Shown here: in pieces, positions 35,592-44,205 of the stretch | How positions within the stretch are numbered: position 1 is the stretch's first letter | Layout of the letters: each line of letters begins with the position of its first letter | Source of the DNA: Halobacillus halophilus DSM 2266 | Lineage (GTDB): Bacteria; Bacillota; Bacilli; Bacillales; Halobacillaceae | Reading direction: 5' to 3' | Assembly (NCBI RefSeq): GCF_000284515.1 | Contig: NC_017668.1 | Span: 1,116,001-1,180,000, forward strand | Length of the DNA stretch: 64,000 nt | Notes under the pieces: model-generated | Seen by the model: only the letters and a program-made list of their open reading frames with translations | Database searches by the model: none | Told to the model about the DNA's origin: nothing | Translations under genes and position numbers: made by a program

Positions 35592-36419
35592 GTGAATGAT
35601 CGCGAAGATGATAAGCATGATATTATAGATGAAGATTTGTACGAAGAAATAGACGATGAAGAGTTATATGAACTGGTTCAAGAAGAAAGACAAAAGGCGT
35701 ACGAAAGAGAACGTTTAAAAAAAGAAGAATTAAAAAGCCGGCGTCCTTTTCCAAAGTGGATCTTCTGGTTGATTGCTATCATGATGGTCACAAATATTGT
35801 AGCTGTACTGCCCAATACGTTTTCCATCCCGGCCGTAGATTTTCTAATGACCTCTGCCAAACTCTCATCTGACGAGCAGGTGAAGGAATATAAACAATCG
35901 GTTGTAGTGGTTGAAGCAGGGCAAAGCAAAGGAACAGGGTTTGCCATTAAGGAAGACGGAACCATTCTTACGAACCATCATGTAATTGAGGATGAAAAAC
36001 GTATTTCCGTAGCTTTTCCTGAACAGGGCTTGTTTCAAGCAGAGGTTGTGGAGCAGTATCCTGAAGTAGATTTAGCTGTACTGAAAGCAGATGGTGAAGA
36101 CTTTCCCCACTTAAATTTGGCTGATGAAACGGTCTTTGAAGAAAACGATCATGTTTACTTCATTGGAAATCCTCTACGGTTTACTGGGATTGCAAATCAG
36201 GGATCAGTGATTGGATACAAGAATCTGAGTGATTGGAATCAGCCTGTACTCATGCTGGATGCCCCGATTTACAAAGGAAACTCGGGAAGTCCCGTCATTA
36301 ATGAATCCGGAGAAGTCATTGCGGTGGTTTTTGCTACATTACATGATGATGTAGAAGGAAGAGTGGGGCTTGCTGTCCCGATTGATTATTATTATGAAAA
36401 AAGTGCTGCCAAAGATTAG
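35592..36419 (+). CDS. Membrane-anchored trypsin-like serine protease
   Basis: 275 residues from GTG 35592. An acidic, charged N-terminal stretch (1-55) is followed by a single hydrophobic segment (IFWLIAIMMVTNIVAVLP, about 56-75), then a chymotrypsin-fold protease: His in LTNHHV, Asp in EVDLAVLKAD and Ser in YKGNSGSPV. HtrA/DegP-like, but it ends without a PDZ domain. The active part would be outside the membrane. It follows bmrD by 32 bases and may be in the same transcript. Confidence 0.82.
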   Translation: MNDREDDKHDIIDEDLYEEIDDEELYELVQEERQKAYERERLKKEELKSRRPFPKWIFWLIAIMMVTNIVAVLPNTFSIPAVDFLMTSAKLSSDEQVKEYKQSVVVVEAGQSKGTGFAIKEDGTILTNHHVIEDEKRISVAFPEQGLFQAEVVEQYPEVDLAVLKADGEDFPHLNLADETVFEENDHVYFIGNPLRFTGIANQGSVIGYKNLSDWNQPVLMLDAPIYKGNSGSPVINESGEVIAVVFATLHDDVEGRVGLAVPIDYYYEKSAAKD

Positions 36420-36441
36420 ACTTTTGGCGGCACTTTTTTGT
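36398..36441. terminator. Bidirectional terminator between protease and flavin-reductase-like gene
   Basis: AAAAAGTGCTGCCAAA and TTTGGCGGCACTTTTTT pair around GATTAGAC and contain the stop codons of both genes. Confidence 0.85.
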
Positions 36442-37042
36442 CATCTACTTTATTTCCGATAACAGGAATTGGATTGAAATGAAGCAGTTCAGCAAAATGG
36501 ATAACGTTGTACGTCATTCTTACGACTTCTTCTTCAATGCAATCCCAATCGCTTTGGGCGGGGTTTTCCAGCTTTTCATTACAGATGGCACTGGCATGAG
36601 GCGGCAAAGTATATCCGAGCATAGAGAGGCGGTAGTGGATGGATTGAGCTGCCAACCGAGCGCCTCCGTCTCCACCATCTGCGACGATAGCTCCTCCAAC
36701 TTTATTATAGAAAATTCCTTGCCCCTTTCGATTTTTCAGTTGATGGTATCCCTGAAGTCTTTCCAAGATCAAAGAAGCCAGACTGCTCTTATCCCCCATG
36801 GCGATCGGTGTAGCCAAAAGCAAAATGTCGGCTCCCAGTATCTTTTCGAAAACAAAAGGCCAATCATCTTCATTGTCTAACTGGTCCGTAATTCCAAAGT
36901 TAATATGGAAATCCCTTAAGTGGATTCGTTCCACATCAATTTCTTCCCGTTGAAATATTTGAGCGGATTCATGGAGGAGTTTTTCGGTATCTGTTTCTTT
37001 TGTGCCTTTTTCTAAACTGCAATTTAATAATACGGCTTTCAT
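36416..37042 (-). CDS. NADPH-dependent FMN reductase/flavodoxin-like protein
   Basis: 208 residues from ATG 37042, with AAGGAGGA upstream; a longer frame from 37078 has no ribosome site. The N-terminus MKAVLLNCSLEKGTKETDTE resembles the NADPH-FMN reductase phosphate loop (LNGSLR...). A second region ADILLLATPIAMGDKSSLA (about 85-105) is the flavin-binding loop, and GGAIVADGGDGGARLAAQSI follows. A flavoprotein reductase of the WrbA/YwqN-like type is likely; the substrate is unknown. Confidence 0.78.
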   Translation of the reverse strand: MKAVLLNCSLEKGTKETDTEKLLHESAQIFQREEIDVERIHLRDFHINFGITDQLDNEDDWPFVFEKILGADILLLATPIAMGDKSSLASLILERLQGYHQLKNRKGQGIFYNKVGGAIVADGGDGGARLAAQSIHYRLSMLGYTLPPHASAICNEKLENPAQSDWDCIEEEVVRMTYNVIHFAELLHFNPIPVIGNKVDDKKVPPKV

Positions 37043-37078
37043 TCGTTGAATCCTCCTTTTTATTTGCGCTCTACACAA

Positions 37079-37453
37079 CAGGTTTAACCTACTGCAGCTA
37101 TATGTAAACCTGACAAATTGTGTTTATTATCATAGGAATTTAGACGCATTGGTATACATTTTAATTCATTTTAGATTGAAAGCCCTAGTGTGTATAGTCC
37201 ATTCGTTATATTTTTTGAAATGTAGATTTAATAAAATGTAAACCTGATGTGGTAGACCCATGCCCCTATATTCAGTACAATAGTCATGGTTAATAACATA
37301 TCTTTAAAATACAGGTTTGGATGGCGTACAAATAAACGGCTTTTGGCAATATTGGTTGATCCTGTTTTGTAACACAATTGAAATATTTTTATATAAAACA
37401 CCCAAAAACTCTGTTTTGAATTCGAAACTATTAAAGGCTGGAGGTGGTGAAGG
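37079..37453. other. 375-base gene-free region upstream of sigI
   Basis: AT-rich and without a supported ORF. A 12-base direct repeat, ATGTAAACCTGA, occurs at 37102-37113 and 37236-37247, 134 bases apart. The sigI promoter candidate lies at 37398-37426. I see no riboswitch or terminator. Confidence 0.6.
37398..37426 (+). promoter_or_regulatory. Candidate SigI autoregulated promoter
   Basis: ACACCCA at 37398 and CGAA at 37423, resembling the SigI pattern of a C-rich -35 (ACCCCC) and a CGAA -10. sigI-rsgI of B. subtilis is transcribed by SigI itself. Confidence 0.45.
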
Positions 37454-38191
37454 TTGATCAAACGTCTATTGCGCAAAAAAGACACCTCCCTTGATGCACA
37501 GATTGAATCCGTTAAACAGGGGGATGAGGAAGCTAGAAACGAAATCCTCAAACAGTATCAACCTTTTATTGCCAAAAGTGTTTCTGAAGTATGTAAAAGA
37601 TATATAGATCCCGGCAAAGACGATGAATTCAGCATTGGTTTATCGGCGTTTAATGAAGCCATCCAAGCGTATTCCTGTGATAAAGGAAGTTCCTTTCTTT
37701 CTTTTGCCCGTCTCGTAATCAAACGGAAAGTAATTGATCATATCCGTAATGAGAGAAAATATCCCCTGGCTGTTTCTCTCGATGAACTCAATCATGAGGA
37801 AGAGCAAATGGAGAATCCTTCTGAGGTGGCAGCAGCGAGAGAACGCCATCAAATGGAAAAAGAGGCATGGTATAGACGTGAAGAAATTCACGAATTCAAA
37901 GAGCAGTTAAAGAAGTATAACTTGTCTCTTGAAGATTTAGTGGATGCTTCACCCAAGCATAAGGATGCACGAGATTCAGCTGTTCAAACGGCACGAATCG
38001 TTTATCACCATAAGGAGCTTAGAGAGCAAGTCCTTTATAAAGGGCGCCTTCCTATGAAAGAACTGGTACGTGAAGTGGATGTGAGTAAGAAAACGCTTGA
38101 ACGAAACCGAAAATTCATTATTGCCTTAGTTCTCATCTTTGACGGAGATTATATATATCTCAACGACTACCTGAAAGGGGTGGGGGTGTGA
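37454..38191 (+). CDS. sigI: RNA polymerase sigma factor SigI
   Basis: 245 residues from TTG 37454; GGAGGTGG lies 8-10 bases upstream and no ATG fits. Region 2-like sequence covers residues 25-100 (FIAKSVSEVCKRYI..., FLSFARLVIKRKVIDHIRNE), with a SigI-specific C-terminal helix-turn-helix (KELVREVDVSKKTLERNRKF). SigI directs heat and cell-wall/polysaccharide-related genes in Bacilli and Clostridia. It overlaps rsgI by 4 bases. Confidence 0.9.
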   Translation: MIKRLLRKKDTSLDAQIESVKQGDEEARNEILKQYQPFIAKSVSEVCKRYIDPGKDDEFSIGLSAFNEAIQAYSCDKGSSFLSFARLVIKRKVIDHIRNERKYPLAVSLDELNHEEEQMENPSEVAAARERHQMEKEAWYRREEIHEFKEQLKKYNLSLEDLVDASPKHKDARDSAVQTARIVYHHKELREQVLYKGRLPMKELVREVDVSKKTLERNRKFIIALVLIFDGDYIYLNDYLKGVGV

Positions 38192-39828
38192 GAAAAGGCA
38201 TTGTCATGGAGCAAAAAAAAGGATATACCATTGTGATGACACATGATGGAAACTTTCACCGTGCGCTTCGCCTCCATGAAGCCGAAGTCGGCATGGAAGT
38301 CCATTTTCAGGCGATCTCAAACAGCAAACACCTTCGCCCAGTGGGATGGTTATCCAACATAGTTCCATGGAAAGCAGGCATCATGGCTTTGGTACTGGTT
38401 CTAGCCTGCCTGCCATTTTATATAAAATATGGAAGCAGTCAGGCTTATGCATATGTAAATATAGATATTAATCCAAGTCTGGAATTAAAATTAAATGAAA
38501 AACTGCAAGTCATACAGATTACCCCTCGTAATGAGGATGCTGAGAAATTAATGGATATGCTAACAGATTGGAAGAAAAAAGATGTTTCAGAAGTAGCGTT
38601 TGAAATGATTAACATCAGCCAGGAAAATGGTTGGATGAATCAACAGAAACAAGTTCTGATTGGTATTAGTTATTTAAAAACTAATCCAACAGCGAGCTTG
38701 GCCAAACGGATGGAACATGAACTTTCGGATCGGGCAAAGGATTTATCAGTGGCAGCATATAATCTCCCAGCATCCCTTCGTGAACAAGCGCTCGAAGCGA
38801 ACCAATCCGTCAATGAGTGGGTAGCCAAGCAATTGAGCAAAAAACAGTCAGATATAAAAGGTGCGAATTCCATAGAGTTAATGTCCGAAGAAAAAGAAAT
38901 GATTCGATCTTTTTTTGAAGAATCACCAAAACGTGAATCCAGTGAGAATAACAGCTCTTCAAGTTTAAAAAACATCGAAGTGCATATAGAAGAACCTACC
39001 GATAAAAAATCGGTTAACTCCAAAGAGAACAAGAATGTTAATCATTCTTCTGATTCTCCACAGAGTTCTTCGGGAGATCAACGCGGATCAACTAATAAAA
39101 AGAATAGGGATACCGACACCCCTCCTTCTTCAAACTTGAAAAAGGATAAACCTGAGAAGGTGGATCACAAGGTTTACTCAGAAGATGAGTCTTCGGAAGA
39201 AAAGAAAAAAGACGAGCCGCAATCAAATTCTCAATCAAAGGAAAAGCCTGATAAGCAGTCCTCAAAAGATAAGAAGGAGGACAAGCCGAAATCAAGTCCT
39301 GGTCAATCGAAGGAAAAACCGGATAAAGGATCCTCAGAAGATAAGAAGAATGAAAAGGGGAAATCGAATCCAGGTCAATCGAAGGAAAAACCGGATAAAG
39401 GGTCCTCAGAAGATAAGAAGAATGAAAAGGGGAAATCGAATCCAGGTCAATCGGAAGAGAAGCCGGACAAAGCGTCTTCGGAAGAAAAGAAGAAAGACAA
39501 GCCGAACTCAAGTCCTGGTCAATCGAAGGACAAACCGGATAAAGGGTCTTCAGAAGATAAGAAGAATGAAAAGGCGAAATCGAATCCAGGCCAATCGAAG
39601 GAAAAACCGGATAAAGCTTCTTCAGAAGATAAAAAGAAGGACAAGCCGAAATCCAATTCAGGTCAATCGAAGGATAAATCGGATAAAACGTCTTCGAAAG
39701 ATAACAAGAAAGACAAGCCAAAACCAAATCCTAGTCAATCAAAAGAAAAAAGAGAGAAGAAATCGTTGGAATATCAGAAAGAGCAAAAGACTAAAGAACA
39801 TAAAAACGCAGGTGAAAAAGCATCCTAG
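38188..39828 (+). CDS. rsgI: RsgI, anti-sigma-I factor with long repeat tail
   Basis: 546 codons (540 from an inner ATG at 38206). The cytoplasmic N-terminal RsgI domain (residues 7-55) binds SigI; one membrane segment (AGIMALVLVLACLPFYI, about 65-83) follows; then a extracellular domain with YVNIDINPSLELKLNEKL, the conserved RsgI site. Beyond residue 250 it is low-complexity and Lys/Ser/Asp-rich with seven 24-residue repeats (QSKEKPDKGSSEDKKNEKGK). B. subtilis RsgI is about 381 residues, so the tail is an extension. It may bind wall polymers or act as a spacer; this is inference. Confidence 0.88.
   Translation: MRKGIVMEQKKGYTIVMTHDGNFHRALRLHEAEVGMEVHFQAISNSKHLRPVGWLSNIVPWKAGIMALVLVLACLPFYIKYGSSQAYAYVNIDINPSLELKLNEKLQVIQITPRNEDAEKLMDMLTDWKKKDVSEVAFEMINISQENGWMNQQKQVLIGISYLKTNPTASLAKRMEHELSDRAKDLSVAAYNLPASLREQALEANQSVNEWVAKQLSKKQSDIKGANSIELMSEEKEMIRSFFEESPKRESSENNSSSSLKNIEVHIEEPTDKKSVNSKENKNVNHSSDSPQSSSGDQRGSTNKKNRDTDTPPSSNLKKDKPEKVDHKVYSEDESSEEKKKDEPQSNSQSKEKPDKQSSKDKKEDKPKSSPGQSKEKPDKGSSEDKKNEKGKSNPGQSKEKPDKGSSEDKKNEKGKSNPGQSEEKPDKASSEEKKKDKPNSSPGQSKDKPDKGSSEDKKNEKAKSNPGQSKEKPDKASSEDKKKDKPKSNSGQSKDKSDKTSSKDNKKDKPKPNPSQSKEKREKKSLEYQKEQKTKEHKNAGEKAS
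39232..39735 (+). repeat. 72-bp tandem repeat array in rsgI (seven units)
   Basis: Seven 72-base in-frame units plus a partial eighth, each coding for 24 residues beginning QSKEKPDK. Units 2 and 3 are nearly identical in DNA, others differ at 10-20 bases, so the number of units is likely to vary. Confidence 0.9.
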
Positions 39829-39850
39829 AGAGTCTAGGGTGTTTTTTTAT
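39820..39850 (+). terminator. Intrinsic terminator after sigI-rsgI
   Basis: GCATCCTAGA and TCTAGGGTGT pair around GAG; seven T follow. The stop codon is in the stem. Confidence 0.8.
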
Positions 39851-39902
39851 TGGATTAAACGTGAATATAGAGGTAGTGTAAAGAAAAGGAGTGGTTTATA
39901 GC

Positions 39903-40304
39903 ATGGGAAAACAATATCTTGGAGTTAAGGACGGACGATTAGCTGAATGTCCTAATTCTCCGAACTGCGTCTCAACTCAAACTGATCAATCAGATAAACA
40001 GATGGAACCTTTACCGTTTCATGGAGATTTGAATTCAACGAAAGAAACACTGAAGAAAGTCTTGCAGGAAATGGAGAGAACCAAAGTAGAAATTGAGGAA
40101 GAACATTACATTCACGCTCTTGTGGTTACAAAGCTTTTACGATTCAAGGATGATGTAGAGTTTTACTTAGATGACTCAAGTCAGCAGGTGCATTTCCGCT
40201 CAGCTTCTCGCACGGGTTATTCTGATATGGGAGTAAACCGAAAACGTATGAAAGCATTCGCTGATGCTTATTATGGATATGTGGAGAAGGAGGCCCGCTC
40301 ATGA
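39903..40304 (+). CDS. DUF1499 family protein
   Basis: 133 residues from ATG 39903; AAAGGAG is 11 bases upstream. The N-terminal CPNSPNCVSTQ and the C-terminal VHFRSASRTGYSDMGVNRKRM are the signature of DUF1499. Two cysteines lie in CPNSPNC. The function is not known. It overlaps the next gene by 4 bases, so they form an operon. Confidence 0.85.
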   Translation: MGKQYLGVKDGRLAECPNSPNCVSTQTDQSDKQMEPLPFHGDLNSTKETLKKVLQEMERTKVEIEEEHYIHALVVTKLLRFKDDVEFYLDDSSQQVHFRSASRTGYSDMGVNRKRMKAFADAYYGYVEKEARS

Positions 40305-41722
40305 GTTATGATTATCAAATCGCCGTTATAGGCGGAGGTTCAGGCGGTCTGACTGTGGCTGCTGGGGCAGCAAGTTTTGGAGCGTCCGTTGCTCTTATTG
40401 AAAGAAAGAGTGAGCTTGGAGGGGACTGTCTGCATTATGGCTGCATGCCTTCTAAGGCCATGATAGAAGCAGCCAGGGAAGTCCATCAGGCTGGACTATA
40501 TTCCGACTTCTCTGAATCGGACTATGACCGCTTGTTCACAGGTGCGATGGAACGAGTAGCGGATGCCGTGAAAGATGTACAGAACCACGACTCCAAAGAT
40601 CGATTCATCAAGCTTGGAATTGATATTTATGAAGCAGAAGCCCAGTTCATAGACGAGCATACTTTGCAAGTTGGAGAAGAAACCATTTCAGCGAAACGTT
40701 TTGTTATTGCTACCGGTTCGTCACCTGTGGTACCCCCGATTGAAGGCATAGACAGTATCGATTACCTTACAAACGAATCTATTTTTTCTTTGCGGAAAAG
40801 GCCGACTTCACTCGGTGTGATCGGAGGAGGTATCATTGGCTCTGAGCTCGCTCAGGCGATGTCCCGTTTAGGTGTAGATGTTACGGTCGTTGAAGGTGGG
40901 CAACAGATTTTAGCTAAAGAAGATAAGGAAATTACTGAACTGGCTGAAGGGTTGTTATCCGAGGAAATGAATGTCATAACCGGGGCAAAGGTGGAGCGTC
41001 TTGAATCTACGAATGAAGGCGTGAAAATTCATTATACGAAGGAAGGATCCGCAAATTCGCTAAACGTTGAAAAGTTATTAGTAGCGACGGGACGAAAAGC
41101 GAATATAGATGGACTCGGTCTAGAACAGGCTGGTGTTGAAACTTCCAATGGTTCGATTGCTGTGGATGCTGCAATGCGAACGACTCAGCGTCATATTTAC
41201 GCGGTTGGAGACTGTAATGGTTCCATGCCGTTCACTCATGTTGCGGGTATGGAAGGGAAAATTGCTGTTTCCAATGCTGTATTTGGCTTATCCAGAAAAG
41301 CATCTTATGAAAAAGTGCCCTGGGTAGTATATACAGGCCCAGAGATTTATCATCTCGGGCTTACTGAAGAGGAAGCAAAAGAGCAGTACGGTGAAAAACT
41401 CTTGACGTTTAAGACAAAACTTGCCGATAATGATCGCTTTATGGCTGAGCGTCATACTGACGGGCTGGTTAAAGTTTTAACAACAAATCGAGGCCGAATT
41501 GTCGGAGCTCATGCTATAGGCGAAGGAGCGGGGGAATGGATGCAGGAAATTGGTACTGTTCAGGCGCTGAATAAGAAATTTCAAGCGATATCCAATATCA
41601 TTCATCCTTACCCGGCAAAAAATAATGTAGTTACTCAGACCGCAGATTTATACTGGCGAGAGAAATTATTCGACAGTTCATTAAATGAAGCACTGAAATG
41701 GTACGTTCGTAAATTTAGATAA
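40301..41722 (+). CDS. FAD-dependent pyridine nucleotide-disulfide oxidoreductase (MerA/RclA-like)
   Basis: 473 residues. FAD site IAVIGGGSGGLTVAAGAA, redox disulfide GGDCLHYGCMPSKA (Cys about 43 and 48), NAD(P) site LGVIGGGIIGSELAQAMS near residue 172, second FAD motif YAVGDCNGSMPF near 303, and C-terminal dimerisation domain. Mercuric reductase-like in the disulfide motif, but it lacks the N-terminal metal-binding domain and the C-terminal Cys pair of MerA, and the C-terminal base motif reads HPYPAKNN. It may therefore be a RclA/YkgC-type or thiol-disulfide reductase. Co-transcribed with the DUF1499 gene. Confidence 0.82.
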   Translation: MSYDYQIAVIGGGSGGLTVAAGAASFGASVALIERKSELGGDCLHYGCMPSKAMIEAAREVHQAGLYSDFSESDYDRLFTGAMERVADAVKDVQNHDSKDRFIKLGIDIYEAEAQFIDEHTLQVGEETISAKRFVIATGSSPVVPPIEGIDSIDYLTNESIFSLRKRPTSLGVIGGGIIGSELAQAMSRLGVDVTVVEGGQQILAKEDKEITELAEGLLSEEMNVITGAKVERLESTNEGVKIHYTKEGSANSLNVEKLLVATGRKANIDGLGLEQAGVETSNGSIAVDAAMRTTQRHIYAVGDCNGSMPFTHVAGMEGKIAVSNAVFGLSRKASYEKVPWVVYTGPEIYHLGLTEEEAKEQYGEKLLTFKTKLADNDRFMAERHTDGLVKVLTTNRGRIVGAHAIGEGAGEWMQEIGTVQALNKKFQAISNIIHPYPAKNNVVTQTADLYWREKLFDSSLNEALKWYVRKFR

Positions 41723-41724
41723 GC

Positions 41725-41762
41725 TAAAGAGCTGTCCTGTCTTAAGGTCAGCTCTTTTTTTG
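41725..41762 (+). terminator. Intrinsic terminator after the oxidoreductase
   Basis: AAAGAGCTG-type arm pairs with CAGCTCTTT across TCCTGTCTTAAGGT; seven T follow. Confidence 0.75.
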
Positions 41763-41769
41763 TTACATA

Positions 41770-41823
41770 GAGCCGTCTTTATACGAAACTGCACATATGT
41801 GATGTTTCGTATAAAGACGGCTC
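41770..41823. repeat. Perfect 20-bp inverted repeat with palindromic loop
   Basis: Arm GAGCCGTCTTTATACGAAAC at 41770-41789 is exactly complementary to 41804-41823. The 14-base loop TGCACATATGTGAT holds a 10-base palindrome. No T tract follows, so it is not a usual terminator; it could be an operator, an RNA hairpin or a cruciform. It is just after a genuine terminator. Confidence 0.85.
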
Positions 41824-41919
41824 AGCGTTACCAAAATAATCATAACACGCATCTCTATGGCACTGATTTATACACTCTATTACAATAGGTGGATTAAACA
41901 GTTAGTTTATTTTAAACAA

Positions 41920-42565
41920 GTAGTTGTTCTAGAATAGGGCCGTTTAGTTGAAGATTCGATTTCGAGATATCGTGTTAGTTTGTAGGTCCTTCGGGGGATG
42001 ATTTCGCTTTCCGTGGGCATGTGCTGAGCCTCCTCAGTCTTCGACTTCCGGGGTCTCACCGATCATGTTTATCCCACAGGAGTCTTCATCGTCCCCCTCC
42101 GGACCTTGCTGAAATGAAAGGCTCGAAGCATGGGCAAAAATCACTTGGATAAGAAATATAAAAATCATGCCATGAGTTCCTGTTTTCTCTAAGTTTTGAT
42201 AGAAAAGGTCTGATACCACTGGATTTTGAAAGGATTAAGTCCAACACCTGCCCTTCTAAAGAAGGGTCCGTTCACACCATTATAGTTGGTGGGGAAATGA
42301 CGAGACTCCCGCGGGAGAAGGAGCTAGGCGAGACCCCACAAGGAGTGGTAACGACTGAGGAGGCTGGTGGTAAAAGGAGGATCGACTAAAGTCGCCACGT
42401 CCTGTGGCAACGTCGATCGACCCTACGTCGTGTAGGGCCACAGGAAAGCGAGTTGTTTCCCAACCAGCCCTCTTCCCTTTAACGTAACGGACCCATTCAT
42501 CTCGAAACTGAGTCTTACAGAAAAGGGAGCTTTTGTGAAAAAATTATGTATGGTGATACTGGACA
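41920..42565. repeat. Composite intergenic repeat R5 (module A + module B with nested insert)
   Basis: Same order as R1 and R3. Left end near 41935 (GGGCCGTTTAGTTGAAG..., core with two changes), right end 42500-42532. Module A reversed at 41984-42107. Module B forward at 42288-42466, bracketed by GGGTCCGTT (42264) and AACGGACCC (42486). B is enlarged by a nested insert of about 70 bases at 42371-42440 containing CGCCACGTCCTGTGGCAACG and CCCTACGTCGTGTAGGG, the same insert that sits in module A of R6. Confidence 0.9.
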
Positions 42566-42627
42566 CGGATTTTTTGGGTTAAGTACGATAGAATTGAGGG
42601 AAGAAAGACAATAAGGAGAGGGATAAC

Positions 42628-44190
42628 GTGTCTAAAATAGATTTAACTCAATACGAAAAGAAAATGATTGTACGACATATGCAGGAAAAAGATATAGAGC
42701 AGATTTTTGAATTACAGCAAGTCTGCTTTCCTAACATGGAACCTTGGAAACGAGACCATTTGGAGAGTCATTTGAAAATATTTCCGGAAGGGCAGTTTGT
42801 TGTAGAATTTGATGGACAAATTATAGGAAGCTGTTCCAGTCTGGTCGTTAATTTTGATGAATATGATGATCGGCACACGTGGGACGACATTACAGACAAA
42901 GGCTACATCACCAATCACGACCCGGATGGATACAATCTTTATGGTATTGAAGTCATGGTTCACCCAGGTTACCGTGGAATGAAAATAGGCCGTCGTTTAT
43001 ATGAAGCACGTAAAGATTTGGCCAGAGAACTGAATTTGAAGAGCATTATCATAGGAGGAAGGATCCCGAATTATCATAAATATGAGGACGAGATGACCCC
43101 AAGGGAATATGTAGAAGAGGTCAGAAGTCAAAGCATTTATGATCCGGTACTCACCTTTCAAATTATGAACGGGTTCACGGTCATGCGTATCAACCCAAAT
43201 TACTTACCGGATGACGATCTTTCCTCTAAATATGCAACGCTGATGGAATGGAATAATATTGACTACCGCGCACGCACGAAGCGGCATTTTAAAACAAGTA
43301 ATCCCGTTCGGATTATGGTCATTCAATACATGATGAAAAACATCGACTCTTTTGAAGAATTCAAAAAGCAGTGTGAATATTATGTTGATGTGGCTGCCGA
43401 TTATGGCAGTGATTTTGCGGTCTTTCCTGAAATTTTCACGACCCAGCTTATGTCATTTTTAGAAGAAAAAGTACCATCGAAAGCCGTAAGAAGATTATCG
43501 GATTATACAGAGGACTATATTGAAATGTTCACCCATCTGGCTGTGAAGTATAATGTGAATATAATCGGAGGCTCTCACTTTGTAGAGGAAGATGAAAAAA
43601 TCTATAACATATCTTATTTATTCCGACGAGACGGGACGATTGAGAAACAATATAAGATTCATGTCACCCCGAATGAGCGTACGTGGTGGGGAATTCAACC
43701 TGGGGACGCCGTGAAAGTGTTTGATACGGACTGTGGAAAAATCGCCATTCAAATTTGTTATGATATTCAGTTCCCTGAATTGGCCCGGTACGCTGTGGAT
43801 CAGGGAGCGAATATTATATTCGTTCCGTTTTGTACGGATGACCGTCAAGGTTACCTGCGGGTTCGTTACTGCGCTCAAGCACGTGCTGTGGAGAACCAGG
43901 TTTACACGGTCATATCGGGTACTGTAGGGAACATGACGCAGGTAGAAAATATGGACATCCAGTATGCTCAGTCCGGTATTTTTACGCCGTCTGATTTTGA
44001 ATTTGCTCGCGATGGAATTATAGGAGAGTGCAACCCGAACGTAGAAACTGTCGTTGTTGGAGATGTGGACCTGGAGATTTTAAGACGTCAGCGCAAGTCA
44101 GGTACTGTAAGACAATTGCAGGATCGCCGGCACGATCTTTTTCAGCTGGACTATAAACTGAAAACAGAAATTAAGCCGGAAAGGACGTAA
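42628..44190 (+). CDS. yhcX: GNAT acetyltransferase-nitrilase fusion, YhcX-like
   Basis: 520 residues, as B. subtilis YhcX (about 513). Residues 14-160 are a GNAT domain (acetyl-CoA loop VHPGYRGMKIGRRLYEA near 110). Residues 225-505 are a carbon-nitrogen hydrolase of nitrilase type: Glu in FPEIFTTQ, Lys in YKIHVTPNE and Cys in IQICYDIQFPE. Substrates of YhcX proteins are not established. GTG start 42628 with AAGGAG upstream. An SDR gene follows 15 bases later. Confidence 0.9.
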   Translation: MSKIDLTQYEKKMIVRHMQEKDIEQIFELQQVCFPNMEPWKRDHLESHLKIFPEGQFVVEFDGQIIGSCSSLVVNFDEYDDRHTWDDITDKGYITNHDPDGYNLYGIEVMVHPGYRGMKIGRRLYEARKDLARELNLKSIIIGGRIPNYHKYEDEMTPREYVEEVRSQSIYDPVLTFQIMNGFTVMRINPNYLPDDDLSSKYATLMEWNNIDYRARTKRHFKTSNPVRIMVIQYMMKNIDSFEEFKKQCEYYVDVAADYGSDFAVFPEIFTTQLMSFLEEKVPSKAVRRLSDYTEDYIEMFTHLAVKYNVNIIGGSHFVEEDEKIYNISYLFRRDGTIEKQYKIHVTPNERTWWGIQPGDAVKVFDTDCGKIAIQICYDIQFPELARYAVDQGANIIFVPFCTDDRQGYLRVRYCAQARAVENQVYTVISGTVGNMTQVENMDIQYAQSGIFTPSDFEFARDGIIGECNPNVETVVVGDVDLEILRRQRKSGTVRQLQDRRHDLFQLDYKLKTEIKPERT

Positions 44191-44205
44191 AGGAGGAAGG
44201 TTCCT

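Noticed and set aside
39232-39735. Possible CRISPR array
   Set aside because: Units are contiguous 72-base in-frame coding repeats with no spacers and no cas genes.
39185-39901. Arg/Lys-rich 238-codon ORF overlapping rsgI
   Set aside because: Shadow of the 72-bp repeat array in another frame; rsgI is the family-matching frame.
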